Below are positions 38,999 to 51,754 of a stretch of DNA of 64,000 nt, piece by piece. This stretch comes from Cacajao melanocephalus. Its lineage: Eukaryota; Chordata; Mammalia; Primates; Pitheciidae. Within the stretch, counting starts at the first letter, position 1. Every line of letters begins with the position of its first letter. The notes under the pieces were generated by a model. It was given only the letters and a program-made list of their open reading frames with translations, was not told where the DNA came from and did not search any database. The stretch lies in assembly GCA_963573385.1 (NCBI GenBank), contig CAUYLG010071372.1, forward strand, positions 46,566-110,565. Reading direction: 5' to 3'. The position numbers and the translations under genes were made by a program.

Positions 38999-40701
38999 GT
39001 TTAGGTCATTCAACTAGTTTGGGGAGTGGATATTCACTGATACCCTAAACTTTTTATCTAGAATTTACAATGCATGAAAGTTTCTGAAAATTTAGGAGCT
39101 TTCAGAAAATGCTTTCAATCTTCCAATCTTCCAAGCAACACAGAGTTCTTAAAGCTATTGAATTAATGATACTACACTACAGCATCTTAATGGAGATATA
39201 CCCATTTCACAATTATCATCTCACATGATGCGTGGCTTTCACCATGAAGGCAAAAAATTAAAAAAGTACTGTTGGGAGCAGAGCAAAAAGGCAGAATAGA
39301 TAGAACACCAAATTTAACAACTATTATACAATGAGGCACACCTGCAAGATAAAGAAAACAGCCTCAAGCAGGAAACTCTATGAGATTTTGGCCTTAAAGA
39401 GGAAGTAGAGAAAGTGATAGTATAAAGTTTACTCGAAGGGTAGTAATAACTCCTCAAACCTAGAGAAAGATATCAATATTCAAGTACAAGAAGAATATAG
39501 AAAACCCAGCAGATTTAACCTAAAGAGTACCTCAAGACATTAAATAATCAAATTCCCAAAGGATAAAAAACAGATCCTAAAAGAAGCAGGAAAAAGGAAA
39601 CATGTAACCTACAATGAAGCTCCAAGATGCCCAGCAGCAGACTTTCAGTGGAAACTTTACAGGCCAGCGAGAGTGGCATGACATATTTAAATTGCTGAAG
39701 GAAAATAATTTTACCTTAGAATAATATATCCAGCAAAAAATAATCTTCAAATATGAAGAAGAAATAAAGACTTTCCTAAACAAAAGCTGAAGAATCTCAT
39801 CAACACCAGATATGCCCTACAAGAAATGTTAAAAGGAGTACTTCAATTAGAAAGAAAAGGAAATCAATGAGGAATAAGAATTTATCTGAAGGTAAAAAAT
39901 TCATTCCTTTCAATAAGTACACAGAACAAACACAGAATACTAAAAAACTGTAACTAATATAAACTACTCTTGTCAAATAGAAAGATTAAAAAATAAACGA
40001 ATCCAAAATAGTAATTATAATAACTTTTCTAGACATACACTGTAAAACAAAATATAAATATAAATTACAGAACGTTAAAAGACCAGGAGTTAAAGATGTA
40101 CAATTTGTATTAGTTTTCTTTTTGTTTGTTTATGAAAACAGTGTTGGTTGACTTGTTAAAAGCTTAAAATAATGGGTTATAAGATCGTATTTGCAAGCCT
40201 CATGGTAACCTCAGAAAAAGCATAATGGATACACAAAAAAATCAAAAGCAAGAAATTAAATTGTACCACCAGAGAAAATCACATTCACTAAAATGAAGTC
40301 AGGAAGAAAGGGAAAAAAAAGAGAATTCCAAAAAACAACTAGAAAACACATAATAAAACAGCATGAGTAAGTTCTTACTAATCAATAATACAGTAACTTT
40401 GAATGTTAGTAAACTAAACTCTCCAATAACAGACATACAGTGGCTGAATGGATGATAAAACAAGATGTAATGGTCTGTTGCTTATAAGAAATACACTTTA
40501 CCTATAAAGACGCACATAGGCTAAAAATAAAGGAATGAAAAAAGATATTCCATGCCAATGGAAACCAAAAAAGAACAAGAGTAGCTATACTTGTAGCAGA
40601 TACAGCAGATTTCAAGACAAAAGCTATAAGAGACAAAGTCACCCTATAATGATAAAGGGGTCAATTTCTCAAAAGAATATAACAATTATATATAAGTATG
40701 T

Positions 40702-41025
40702 ATGTATTCACCCAACACTGAAGCACCCAAACATATAAAAGAAGTAACATTACAGCTAAAGAGAGAGATAGACCCTAACACAATAAAAGCTGAGGACTTC
40801 AACACCCCACTTTCAGCACTGGACAGATTGTCCAGACAGAAAATCAACAAAGAAACATGGAACTTATCCTGCACTATAGAACAAATGGACCTAATAGATA
40901 TTTACAGAACATTTTTTTTTCCAACAGCTACAGAATCCACATTCCTTTCCTCACTACATGGAACATTCTCAAGGATAAACCACATGTTAGGTCACAAAAA
41001 AAGTCTGAAAACATTCAAAAATTAA
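40702..41025 (+). pseudogene. L1 ORF2 endonuclease remnant
   Basis: A 107-codon open piece of the L1 endonuclease C-terminal half. It keeps the 'EDFNTPLS' block (catalytic Asp/Asn region) and 'GTFSRINHMLGHK'. In active L1 the latter block carries the catalytic Asp-His pair; here Asp has become Asn, so this copy would be inactive even without its broken frame. Confidence 0.75.
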
Positions 41026-42113
41026 AACAATTTCAAGCATCTTCTGTGACCACAAATGGATTAAAACTAGAAATAAACAACAAGAAGAATTTTGGAAAAT
41101 ATACAAATACAGGAAATTAAACAATATGCTCCTGAATGGCCAGAGGGTCAATTAAAAATATCGAAAAGGAAATTGAAAAATATTTTTGAAACAAGTGGTA
41201 ATGGAAACACAACGTACCAAAACCTGTGAGATACAGCAAAAGCAGTACTAAGAGGGAAGTTTACAGATATAAATGCCTATATCAGAAAAAGAAAAACTTC
41301 AAATAAATAATCTAATGATGCAACTTAAAGTACTAAAAATTCAAAATCAAACAAAACCTAAAATTAGTAGAAGAAAATGAATAATAAAAACTAGAGCAGA
41401 GATAAGTGAAATTGAAACAACAAAATACAAAAGATCAATAAAACAAAAAGACATTTTTTTTGAAAAGATGAACAAAATTGACAAACCTTTAGCCAGACTA
41501 AGAAAAAGAGAATTCCAAATAAATAAAACCAGAGATGAAAAAGGAGATGTTAAAACTACAGAAATTTAAAAGATTATCAGTGGCTAGTGTGAGAAAATAT
41601 ATGCCAATAAACTGAAAAATCTAGAAGAAATGGACGTCTTTCTAGACACATACAACCTACGAAGATTGAATCATGAAGAAATCTAAAACCAGAACAGACA
41701 AATAACAAGTAATGAGATTGAAGCTTTAATAAAAATTCTCGCTGCAAAAAAAAAAAAAAATACTGGGACTCAAGAAATTCACTGCTGAATTGTGCCAAAC
41801 ATTTAAAGAAGAACTAATATCAGTCATACTCACACTGTTCAGAAAAATAAAGAGGGAGAGAATGCCTCCAAACTCAATCTACAAGGCTAGTATTAACATA
41901 ATACCAAAACAAGAAAAGATGCATCAAAAAAGAGAACTATAGGCCACAATTACTGATGAATATTGATGCAAAAATCCTCAACAAAATACTAGAAAACCAA
42001 ATGCAACAACACAATGAAAAGATCATTCATAATGACCAAGTGGGATTTATCCCAGGGATGCAAGGATGGTTTTACATATGTAAATCAATCAATGTGATAC
42101 ATCATATCACAGA

Positions 42114-42509
42114 ATGAAGGACAAAAACCATATGATCATTTCAAATGATGCTAAAAATACATTTGATAAAATTCAGCATCCCTTGTTGATGAAAATGCTC
42201 AAAAAGCTTGCTGTAGTAGGAACATACCTCAGCATAAAAAGCCATATGCTGCAGACCCACAATTTGTATCACATTGAGTGGGGGGAAAAACTGAAAGCCT
42301 TTCCTCTAAGATCTGGAATGCAAGGTTGCCCATTTCTACCACTGTTATTCAACATAGAACTGGAAGTCCTATCTAGAGAAATCAGACAAGACAAAGAAAT
42401 AAATGACATCCAAGCTGGAAAGAAAGAAGTGAAATTATACTTGTTTGCAGATGATATCGTCTTATATTTGAAAAAAAAAAAACCTGAAGACTCCATTAAA
42501 AACTATTAG
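42114..42509 (+). pseudogene. L1 ORF2 reverse-transcriptase remnant
   Basis: A 131-codon open piece of the reverse-transcriptase palm. It ends just after the FADD catalytic box (codons near 42444-42455, in 'KLYLFADDIVLYL') and contains the upstream 'SGMQGCPFLPLLFN' block. Frame is lost on both sides. Confidence 0.8.
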
Positions 42510-43197
42510 AACTAATAAATTCAGCAAAGTTGCAGGATACGAAATCAGCATACAGAATTCAGTAGCATTTCTATATGCCAACAGTGAACAATGTGCAAAA
42601 GAAATAAAAAAAGTGATCCCATTTACAATAGCCACACATAAAATTAAATTCCTAGGAATTAACCAAAGAAGTAAAAGATCTGAAAAATGAAAAATATAAA
42701 ACACTGATGAAAGAAATCAAAGAGGACACAAAACTGGAAAGGTATTCCATATTCACGGATTGAAATAATCAATATTGTTAAAATGTCCATACTACCCGAA
42801 GCAATCTACTGATTCAATGCACTGTCTTTCAAAATACCAATGACATTCTTCAAAGAAATAGAAATAAAGTATCATAAAATTAACATGAAACCCCACAAGA
42901 TTCAGAATAGCCAAAGCTATCCCAGAAAGAACAAATCTGGAGGAATCACATTACCTGACTTCCAATTATACTATAGAGTTATAGTATAATAACCAAAACA
43001 ATATGGTACCAGCATAAAAACAGACACAAAGATCAATGGAACAGAATAGAGAACCCAGAAACAAATCCACAAATCCACAGTGAACTCATTTTTAACAAAG
43101 ATTCTAAGAACACACACTGGGAAAAGGGCAGTCTCCTCAACAAATGGTGCTGGGAAAGCTGGATATTCATATGCAGGAGAATGAAATTAGAAACTAG

Positions 43198-43289
43198 TGA
43201 CTTTAGATCGGCTTGTCGTAAGCATATGGTGCTTGTTATGGTTATTCCTCACAGAGATAGGATTAGAAAAGGGTAGTTTATTTTTTCCC
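43198..43289 (-). pseudogene. NUMT: mitochondrial ND4 fragment inserted in L1
   Basis: L1 ORF2 sequence is clean up to 43197 ('...gaaattagaaactag') and resumes at 43290 ('accctatctcttgcc'). The 92 bases between are not L1. Read on the minus strand from 43275 to 43195 with the vertebrate mitochondrial code they give an unbroken 27-codon match to NADH dehydrogenase subunit 4, including YPFLILSLWG and CLRQADLKSL. The Trp is encoded by TGA (43249-43251) and three residues by ATA, which is the mitochondrial code. The remaining bases at the right end (43276-43289) fit the upstream ND4 codons less well. It is a nuclear copy with no function; its boundaries are uncertain by a few bases because of shared 'actag'. 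Confidence 0.88.
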
Positions 43290-44656
43290 ACCCTATCTCT
43301 TGCCACATATAAAAGTGAAATACAATTGGAGTAAATACTTAAATCTAAGACCTCAATCTATGAAACTACTCAAAGAAAACATTGTGGGAAACTCTCCAGG
43401 ACATTTGACTGGGCAAAGACTTCTTGTATAATACCCCACCTGCACAGGTAACCAAAGCAAAGATGAACAAATGGGATCTCATCAAGTTTAAAAGATTCTA
43501 CACAGCAAAGGAACCAATCACCAAAGTAAAGCGACAACCCACAGAATGGGAGAAAATATTTGCAAACTACATATCTGACAAAGGATTGATAACCAAAATA
43601 TATAAGGAGCTCAAACAACTCTATAGGAAAAAAAATCTAATAATCCAATAAAAAGATGGGCAGAAGATTTGAATAGACATTTCTCAAAAGAAGACACATA
43701 AATGGCAGACAGGTATATGACAAGGTGCTCAGAAACATTGATCATCATAGAAATACAAATCAAACCTACAAGTAGATATCATGTCACCACAGTTAAAATG
43801 CCTTGTAACCAAATAACAGGCAATAGCAAATGCTGGCAAGAATGTGGACAAAAAGACAGCCCCTGTACACTGTTGGTGGGAATGTAAATTAGTACAACCA
43901 CTATGAAAACAAGTTTGGTGTTTCCTCCAAAAATCTGAAAATACAGCTATCACAGGATCCAGCAATCATCCTTCTAGGTATAAACCTGAAAGAAAGAAAA
44001 TCACTACATCAAAGAAATATCTGCACTCCCATGTTTGTTGCAGCACTGTTCACAACAGCCAAGATTTGGAAACAACCTAAGTGTCCATCAACCAAATGAA
44101 TAAAGACAATGTGGCATATATACACAATGGAGTGCTACTCACCCATCAAAATGAATAAAAATGAAAGATCCTGTCATTTGCAACAACATGGATGAAGCTG
44201 GAGGTCATTATGTTAAGTGAAATATACCAAGCACAGAGAGAAAAACATCACATGTTCTCACTAATCTGTGGGAGCTAAGAATTGAAACAATTGATATCAT
44301 GAAGATAGAGAGTAGAAGAATGATTACCAGAGGCTGGAAAGAGTAGTTAGTGGGGACAGCAGGAGTGGGCATGGTTACCGGGTACAGAAGTATTGTTAGA
44401 ATGATGAATTGGACCTAGTATTAGCTAGCATAAAAGGGTGACTATAGTAAAAAGTGATTTAATTGTGCATTTTAAAATAACTAAAGGAGTATAATTGGAT
44501 TGTTTGAAACACAAAGGATAAATTCTTGAGGTGACAGATAACCCATTTGCCATGATATGACTTTTACGCATTGCATGCCTGCATCAAGATATTTCATGTA
44601 ATCCAGAAATATATACATACATCTACTGTATGTCCACAAGAGTAAAAAAATTAAAG

Positions 44657-45015
44657 AAACATTCCCATAAGCAGAAAACAGATTCATTGTCCCTCTCAGA
44701 GCACCATATTCTCTTGATTTCCAGAAGCAGTGACTTTGGTAAACGTAACCTTGGTAGGTCATCCTTGGTGAGAACTCTCTCTTTCATGTTGGTTTTGTTG
44801 GGTAATTGTGATTACGCACTAAACCAAAGATTATAGATTTGTCAAAGTAAAGCAATAAATGTAGTGCACACATTGAATTTTACATTGTGAACAAAATGAG
44901 AAGCAGTGAACAGACTACAATTATTCAATACCCCAAAATTCCAAATTGTCGAATCTTTTTTGCAAGTTAAATAAATATTTCAGGAATTTCATTTATACAA
45001 GCATAATGTCAAAAG
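44657..45015. other. Intergenic, no recognised feature
   Basis: No gene or repeat recognised. Confidence 0.45.
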
Positions 45016-45019
45016 CTGT

Positions 45020-45215
45020 CCGTGATAATTACTAGCTTTGTGACCTTGAAGTTATTTAACTTCTTTTTGATTCATTGTTTTATATACAAAAGCAATGATG
45101 ATAGTATTGCCACATAAAGTTGTGATGAAACTTAAATGGAACTGTATATATAATGACTTTATCACAGTGTCTGACACATAAAATATGCTCAATAATATTG
45201 TTAGTATTCCATAAT
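45020..45215 (+). repeat. MIR element
   Basis: 'actagctttgtgaccttgaa', 'gttgtgatgaaacttaaatg', 'acagtgtctgacacataaaa', 'tatgctcaataatattgtta'. Confidence 0.75.
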
Positions 45216-45479
45216 CATTACCTCATTACCATTATTTGAACTCTATAAAGAAGTAAAAGTATATGGTCCCTGTTCTTCAAGAGCCTTGAATCAACCTTGG
45301 GAGAAAATTATATTAAATTGAAATAATAGTTTTTGTCTACACTTCAAATAAGTAAAGAAATAGTAAGCTTGAGGCATACTATTAATTGTAACACAAATCA
45401 CATGGAAAATCATTGTCCTGGCAAGTCAGAAGGAGATGGCCTGGAATAATTAATACAATACTCCCTTGAAAACTTTGTT

Positions 45480-45600
45480 CTATTCTCTCTTGCATCTGTT
45501 ACTTAATATCCATGTCTTTAAGCAAATCACACTACTTCTCCAGGCCTGGTTTTACCCACCTGTAAAATGAAGTGATCTGAATTTTCTAGAAATAATCTTC
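45480..45600 (+). repeat. MIR fragment
   Basis: 'tctttaagcaaatcacacta', 'tctccaggcctggttttacc', 'cacctgtaaaatgaagtgat'. Confidence 0.6.
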
Positions 45601-45769
45601 TAGGAGCCTTTGTTAGAATTAGAGAATGATTCAGACATGAATTAACAGGCATCAGAGCACAAACTTAGAGGAAGTTATTAAAGATGGAAAGTATCACATG
45701 TATCAAGGTTAGAGTGAATAAATAAAACACAATGTTCAAGTGGGAAAATACTGGAAAACAAAGCAGGCA

Positions 45770-46080
45770 ATTTAGTTTCTGGAGGCATTTGAATGTCTTC
45801 CTAAGAAGTTTGGACTTCATTTCATATGCAATGGGCGTAGTTTTAGGAAGATGAATTCATATTGGTAAATAAGAAGTATTTGGGCCAGGAAATTGGCAGA
45901 AAAAAAAAAAACAGTTGTGAAGTTATTATCATAGTTTGAACCTAAGCTGGAACTAAGTCAGTAACAGGAAAATATAAAGACAGTCATGGAAGGTATTATG
46001 AAGTGATATGCACTTGATTGTTGACTGGATAGAACAGACAAAGTAGAGTTGACAGCAGGTGACAGAAGATTGGAGGTAGG
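45770..46080. repeat. Ancient interspersed repeat, family unassigned
   Basis: 'aagaagtttggacttcattt' and 'ggaactaagtcagtaacagg' resemble the same widespread old mammalian repeat seen at 15940-16340. Decayed. Confidence 0.3.
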
Positions 46081-46469
46081 GAACTGCTGGTTTGGAGAAA
46101 GGGGAAAGGGATGAATAATTAAAGCTTAGAAATGTTTGACTTTTTCAATCAAAACATGATCCCAGTAAACATAGACCAAGGACAAATGGAGAATAGAAAA
46201 TAGGAGAAGGATTAATAGAACTGTAAACTTGGGAGTTGTTATCTGCATAGAGATGGTAGCTTAAATAAAATTAATAGGATAAATCTCCAAAAAGAGATTA
46301 GCAAATAATTATGCACAAGCAGTACAGTCAGCTATATTTTTAATTATTCAAACGAAAGGGGCATTATTTAGCTAAATTGGTGACTGCAATAAAATTAAAA
46401 TACTATACCTTAGGGATCTAGAATAATAATTTTTCACTAGGTATTTGTCTTCATTATTTTATTGGCTAA

Positions 46470-46930
46470 AGTCACTGTCTTAATTTGGGTTCCTACAAAA
46501 GTCAACTCTGAGGCAAAGATTTAACTCTAAGTTGTTTATTTGGGCAGTCATCACAGCACGGAAGACAGTGGGAAAAGGAGAAAGGGAAGGGAGGCAAGTC
46601 AATATAAACTATGTTGATGATGAGGTTACTACTGCGGGCAAGTGGGACTCCATCCTGTTCGCAATCCTCTGAGAAGCTGTGTAGATCATGTCTCAGAATT
46701 ATTCTACGAAGAAGTGAGGAAGCTGGGATATTTATTTCATGATTTCTGTTCCTCATTTGTTGAGGGTAGCTCCTGGGACGATACTGTTATAGCACTTCCA
46801 GTCTGTCCCTGTCCAGGGTGGTCATAGAACACTTCCAAATGGAGAGAAGTAAGAATGTGTACCTGTATTGCAACTCTTCAGGAGACTCCAGTGTAAGTCA
46901 AGGTAATATGAACGAAGTGCCAACATCTGC
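46470..46930 (-). mobile_element. Possible ancient ERVL/MaLR-type LTR
   Basis: 'tgtcttaatttgggttccta' to 'actccagtgtaagtcaaggt' has the look of an antisense old LTR ('gtttatttgggcagtcatca', 'ggaagacagtgggaaaa'). I cannot name the family. Confidence 0.35.
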
Positions 46931-47351
46931 TAGAGACAATTGTTAGTGTTTGTATGTTTTACCTACTTAAAACTGACACAGAAATAAAATGATAACGGCA
47001 CTTGTCTAGATAGCAAGAAATCTCATGCTTATGCTGTAGTCACAAAAGGTAAGATCATTGTGGGTTTTTAGTTTTTAATGGATATTTATAAGATACCCAC
47101 TCAAGAAATCATACAATCAAATGTACACTTTAAAAACAAATGTCCATAACAGGAGTCCATTTTTTCCTTTGAAAATAAACACAAATGTATGGATATGTTT
47201 GCATGCACACACCTTAAAGCATCACAGTATTATGTAGTCACATGTTCATACCTTTTATAAAAAAAAAACTTTCTGTTAATATCAAAAGAAGCCATACTTA
47301 GATGATACATAGGGTTGTGGAGAGTAACAACACTGATTTTGTTTTGACATG

Positions 47352-47666
47352 TGTTTTAGTTCCTTTTCACACTGCTAATAAACATATACCCAAGACTGGG
47401 TAATTTATAAAGGAAAGAGGTTTAATGGACTCACAGTTCCACATGGTTTGGGAGGCCTCACAGTCATGATGGAAGATGAAGGAGGAGCGAAGGAACTCCC
47501 ATTTATAAAACCATCGGATGTAGTGAGACTTATTCACTACCAGGAGAACAATATGAAGAAAACCACCCCCATGATTCAATTATTTCCACCTGGCCTCACC
47601 CTTGACATGTGGGGATTATTAAAATTCAAGTTGAGATTTGGGTGGGGACAGAGTCAAACCATATCA
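47352..47666 (-). mobile_element. Solo MST/THE1-type LTR with perfect target duplication
   Basis: Antisense LTR from 'tgttttagttccttttcaca' to 'aaaccatatca'. The pentamer acatg is present exactly on both sides (47347-47351 and 47667-47671). No internal part, so it was left by LTR-LTR recombination. Confidence 0.92.
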
Positions 47667-47671
47667 ACATG

Positions 47672-49505
47672 ACTTTATTGGATGTGTAGACACAGAAACA
47701 ACTTTCCCAGGGAAAGGAATATGATGGCTTCCTTATTGGCATCTGGTCATGATATTCAGATTGTTGCATGCCCATAAATGTTAGTCACAAGCTGTAAAAT
47801 AGCTCAGAGATGATGATTCTGACAAGCCATCTATTTAATATTAGTGTTGCCCCAGAGATAAACAAATAACCTCCTTTCCTCACTTGTTAGGCTGGCAATC
47901 TGCTAGCCTTTCCTGACAAACTAAAAATAGATTTCCACAAAGTGAGAAGAAAATGCCTTCATGTGAAAATGGGGCTTCGAACAGTATAATCACTCTGCAT
48001 ATAAGTGCGATATCACTCAGCTGAAAATGAAACATAGCCACAGTTCATAAGCAGTTTGTGTATTCATTAATGTGGACCAGCTGGCAAGATACCCTGCCAA
48101 GCCCCCTAGAAGACTAGATGTGGAAATAATTATTTACCAAGGTAAAAACTGACAAGGCTGCTATAGTGATGAATTGACACACGTGGAGCTCATAGATGAT
48201 GAACTGCAGTAAGTCTTGTTTCACTACAAAATGCTTAATATCCACATAATTTGATTTATATATTTTTTGGCATTTTGGTTGATCCATATGTCATCTAATT
48301 TGAAGGACTCCACTGAAGAAAAATGAGATAAAAAAGAGTCAAAATGATATTTCAAAATGGAATCCAAAATAATTCACAAAATAATAGAAAATCAACATGT
48401 TCACGAGGCAGTATGACCACTAATCCAGCAAAAGAGCATTGAGAAATCATCACACTAGGCACATGAAAACAGACCATGTAGGGATGTTTTATAAATCCTA
48501 AACTCTCTTCAATAAATGCTATTGCTACCACTGACATTTATGAAGAGTCTACTGTCAAAAAGCTACATTCTCTGAAGCAGAAATCAACATTCACATGTAA
48601 AAAAATGCACATATAGCAAAGCAAGCTTTTCTTTTGAGGACAAATTATCTCTGGATATAAATATGGCATGCTGAAAAACATGTATATCCAGGTCACCAGT
48701 GAAATCTTTTTTTTTTAACTTATGAAACCTTTGTGGTTAGCACTACTGAGTAAAATCAACATATTTATCGTGATGATAGCCACACAAGTGTTTAAGTATT
48801 TTCATTTAATTTAAAGTAGTCCACTCATTCATCTCTCTTAGATCATCTATAAGTGTGTTGTTGTCAACAAGAGGATGGCTTCACCTTCTAATGCTTATGA
48901 CACTTTGGAGAATTACAGAAAAGTTACTGCTTCTTTAATCTCTGAAAGTCAATCAATCCTAATTATAATTGACTATGGGAAACACAGACACCTTAAAAGA
49001 AGTTTTTAAAGCTTAGATTGTTTCCAAGCATTGTAAGGAAACTAAGTATCTCAATGATTTAATTTCTCCAACCCTGGCTCCTGTTTCCCAAATAGAAGCC
49101 ATAGTTCTCAGGAGCCTGAAATATCTCAAATATTGATTGCAATTCATTTCCTTCTAAGAAAAATTGGTCCAGGAGACAATTTTTCACACTTAAGAAGTAC
49201 AGTAATCAAAAACATTTAAAAAACAAAATATTTTAAAAGAAAAATTTGTTTGTAGATTTTTTGATGGAATATCATATCACCAGTCTTTTCTCAACTACAA
49301 GGATTTCATCTCCAATATTATTACCTCAAAGCACAGCTATAGAGAGAATATCTATCTGTTTTTAAATATGCTTTGAAAGAATTATACAAAATGTTAAAGG
49401 TTACAATAATTGGTAAGAGGATATGACTCAGGAGAGAGTCCACAGAGAATTTAAAATATATACAAATGTAAGAAAACTAAAGATAAAAACTAGAAGAAAA
49501 GAAAT
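47672..49505. other. Intergenic, no recognised feature
   Basis: About 1.8 kb of unique A/T-rich DNA with no gene or named repeat that I can support. Confidence 0.5.
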
Positions 49506-49509
49506 TCAA

Positions 49510-49695
49510 GAATTGAATTGTTTATAATATAAAGGATAGGTGCTTAAGGTGATGGTTACACATTTACCTTGATGTGATTATTATGCATTGCATGCCTATA
49601 TCAAAATATCTCATGCAATCCATTAATATATGCACCTATATGCACCTACAGAAAATGAAATAAAAATTAAAATTTAAAATCTAAAAAAGGCATTG
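49510..49695 (+). mobile_element. LINE-1 3' end fragment
   Basis: 'gaattgtttataatataaag', 'attattatgcattgcatgcc', 'atcaaaatatctcatgcaat', ending in an A-rich tail. Strongly 5'-truncated insertion. Confidence 0.8.
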
Positions 49696-49789
49696 ATTAT
49701 AGAGGAAAGAGGGTAGAAGAGAGAGGGAGGGTGATTTAGCAAAACACTGATGGATAACAGCGGCCTGAAGTCCTGTAAAGTACATTGCA

Positions 49790-49930
49790 CTGGAAGTCCA
49801 GAGGAATTGGATTTTACTTTAGACTCTGTGTATCTAAGCAGACAACACATTCACATCACCACTCTGGTCTTTGTTTCTCAATCAGCAAAACGAGGGAGTA
49901 TATAGAGTCAGATTTTCTTTTCAACTCAAA
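49790..49930 (+). repeat. MIR remnant
   Basis: 'gtttctcaatcagcaaaacg' follows 'ctctgtgtatctaagcagac' in MIR order; decayed. Confidence 0.4.
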
Positions 49931-50499
49931 AGAAAATTTCTGATAATAGAAGACTTCATTCATCAAATGCCTGTTTCATGAAGAGCACTGTACAGGGTTG
50001 GAGATTAAAATAACAGAGAATACAAACTTCCAACCACCGAGGATCTTGGTCTGACGGAAATTGACAAGAAATCTGGCCTCAAGGTGGGCCTGGTTTCGAG
50101 TAGGGATGTGCCAAAAGCTCTGTTCACAACTGGATTACTTAAGAGGGAGTAGCTGTGCACCAGGAATGGTAAGAAATGGGGTCGTAAAAGCAAGAATTAC
50201 TGCTGAGACTCTGATAGGTCTAAGTGACAAGTTTGGCACAGCTTGATGATCAAAATTTCCGTGCTAGAACAGAGTCTGGATTTGAGCTGATAATGAGGAG
50301 CTTTTCCAGTTTTCAGTAGAGGAAAAAACAAGAAAAGGTTGGGAACATACATTTTGACATCAGAAATTCTATTAAAACACATTAGTTGAATATGGAATGT
50401 CATGTCATCAAAAACATTATTTTTCTTTAAGTTCTCTTTTTTGAGGGGAGAATTAAACTTGACACATAGTCCTAAAATGTTACAAAGTAGTATTCATAT

Positions 50500-50780
50500 C
50501 TTTTAGGTCAATCATTTGACATTCAGCGATCAACTGATATTTGAGAGACTACTGCTATGTGCCAGGCAGTTGTCAATACACAATAGTAAACAAAATAAAG
50601 AGTTTCTGCTCTGCTCCCAGGGAGCTCAGGAGTGTAGTAAAATTGACAATTATTTATGTTTTATACTGAGTAGCTGATAATGCATTTTAATTACCATTGA
50701 AGTTAAAGTACCATTATTCCTGCTTTAGGTAAGAGATTAAGAAGCTCGCCTAGTAAGCTTCTAGCTCTAGCAGCTAGAGC
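50500..50780 (-). repeat. MIR/L2-class ancient repeat (antisense)
   Basis: 'actactgctatgtgccaggc', 'ctgctctgctcccagggagc', then 'ttattcctgctttaggtaag' and 'gaagctcgcctagtaag'. Confidence 0.55.
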
Positions 50781-51465
50781 AAATGCAGAGCTAAAGGCAT
50801 CTGAAAGTGTGACATGCAGACTGTCACCTGACACATTTCCTCGCTTCAGTTGGTGGAAAATTCTGTACTTTTAAGTAATCTTGGAGTTGCATCTTCCATG
50901 ACTGACCCTTCCACACATTTGGAGTTCAGCAGGGTGCATCAGCCTGGGCAGAGGCCACAAGGTGAAGGTTCACATGCTCAAATGAATTTTTTTTAATTGA
51001 AAAGAGAGCCTGCTGCGTGCCCTGTAGAGGCAAGCCTTCAACCAGCAGATATCATAGCTACAAGACCGGTATGGCTGTTATGTAGAGCTGAGCTTTCCTG
51101 TCCTACCCTGCTCCAACACATAGATGAAGACAGGAAACAAAACACAAAATTTTCACTCACGTTATTGACTTTGCTAAACATTTTAAATGCAGATCCAATT
51201 TTGTGTCTTATGTAAAATATCTGCCAAAATACATTTTTTTTTTTTTTACAAAATGAAGTCATTAATATTGGCAAACTGAACAACTTTTGATCCAACCATA
51301 TCGTCTTGCCTGCATTTGTTTTTGTTTGTGTTGTTTTTCTTTTTCGATAATGTGTGAAGCAAAGACCCTACCATTAAGGCTGCACATGTGGAAGGCAACA
51401 TCTATGTATCATAAAATGAATCATGAAAATAGAAATCCTCCCATAATTAATATATAACTGCAAAC
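50781..51465. other. Intergenic, no recognised feature
   Basis: No gene or repeat recognised. A T-run lies at 51234-51247. Confidence 0.45.
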
Positions 51466-51754
51466 TTTTTTTTGAAATGGAGTCTCACTCTGATGCCCAG
51501 GCTGGAGTGCAGTGACGTGATCTCAGCTCACTGCAACCTCCGCCTCAAGGTCTAAGTGATTCTCCTGCCTCAGCATCCCAAGTAGCTGGGATTATAGGTG
51601 CTTGCAGCCACGCCCCGCTAATTTTTGTATTTTTAGTAGAGACGGGGTTTCACCATCTTGGCCAGGCTGGTCTTGGACTCCTGACCTCAGGTGATCTGCC
51701 CACCTCAGCCTCCCAAAGGGTTGGGATTATAGGTGTGAGCCACCACGCCCCCCC
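51466..51754 (-). mobile_element. Alu, full length
   Basis: Antisense Alu from a T run ('tggagtctcactctgatgcc') to 'gtgagccaccacgccc'. A short target duplication is possible but not clear. Confidence 0.94.

Larger units (their letters stand above)
39270..44656 (+). mobile_element. LINE-1 (L1MA/MB type), long but broken
   Basis: It starts in the 5' UTR ('aacaccaaatttaacaacta'), skips most of ORF1, and then runs nearly continuously through ORF2 (endonuclease, reverse transcriptase, C-terminal region) to the 3' end near 44656. Endonuclease and reverse-transcriptase fragments are visible, but many stops and frameshifts divide ORF2. A foreign 92-bp segment (43198-43289) interrupts it. Confidence 0.88.

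Noticed and set aside
40702..42509. Functional L1 ORF2
   Set aside because: Only fragments of about 107 and 131 codons are open, the endonuclease Asp is replaced, and the NUMT interrupts the frame downstream.
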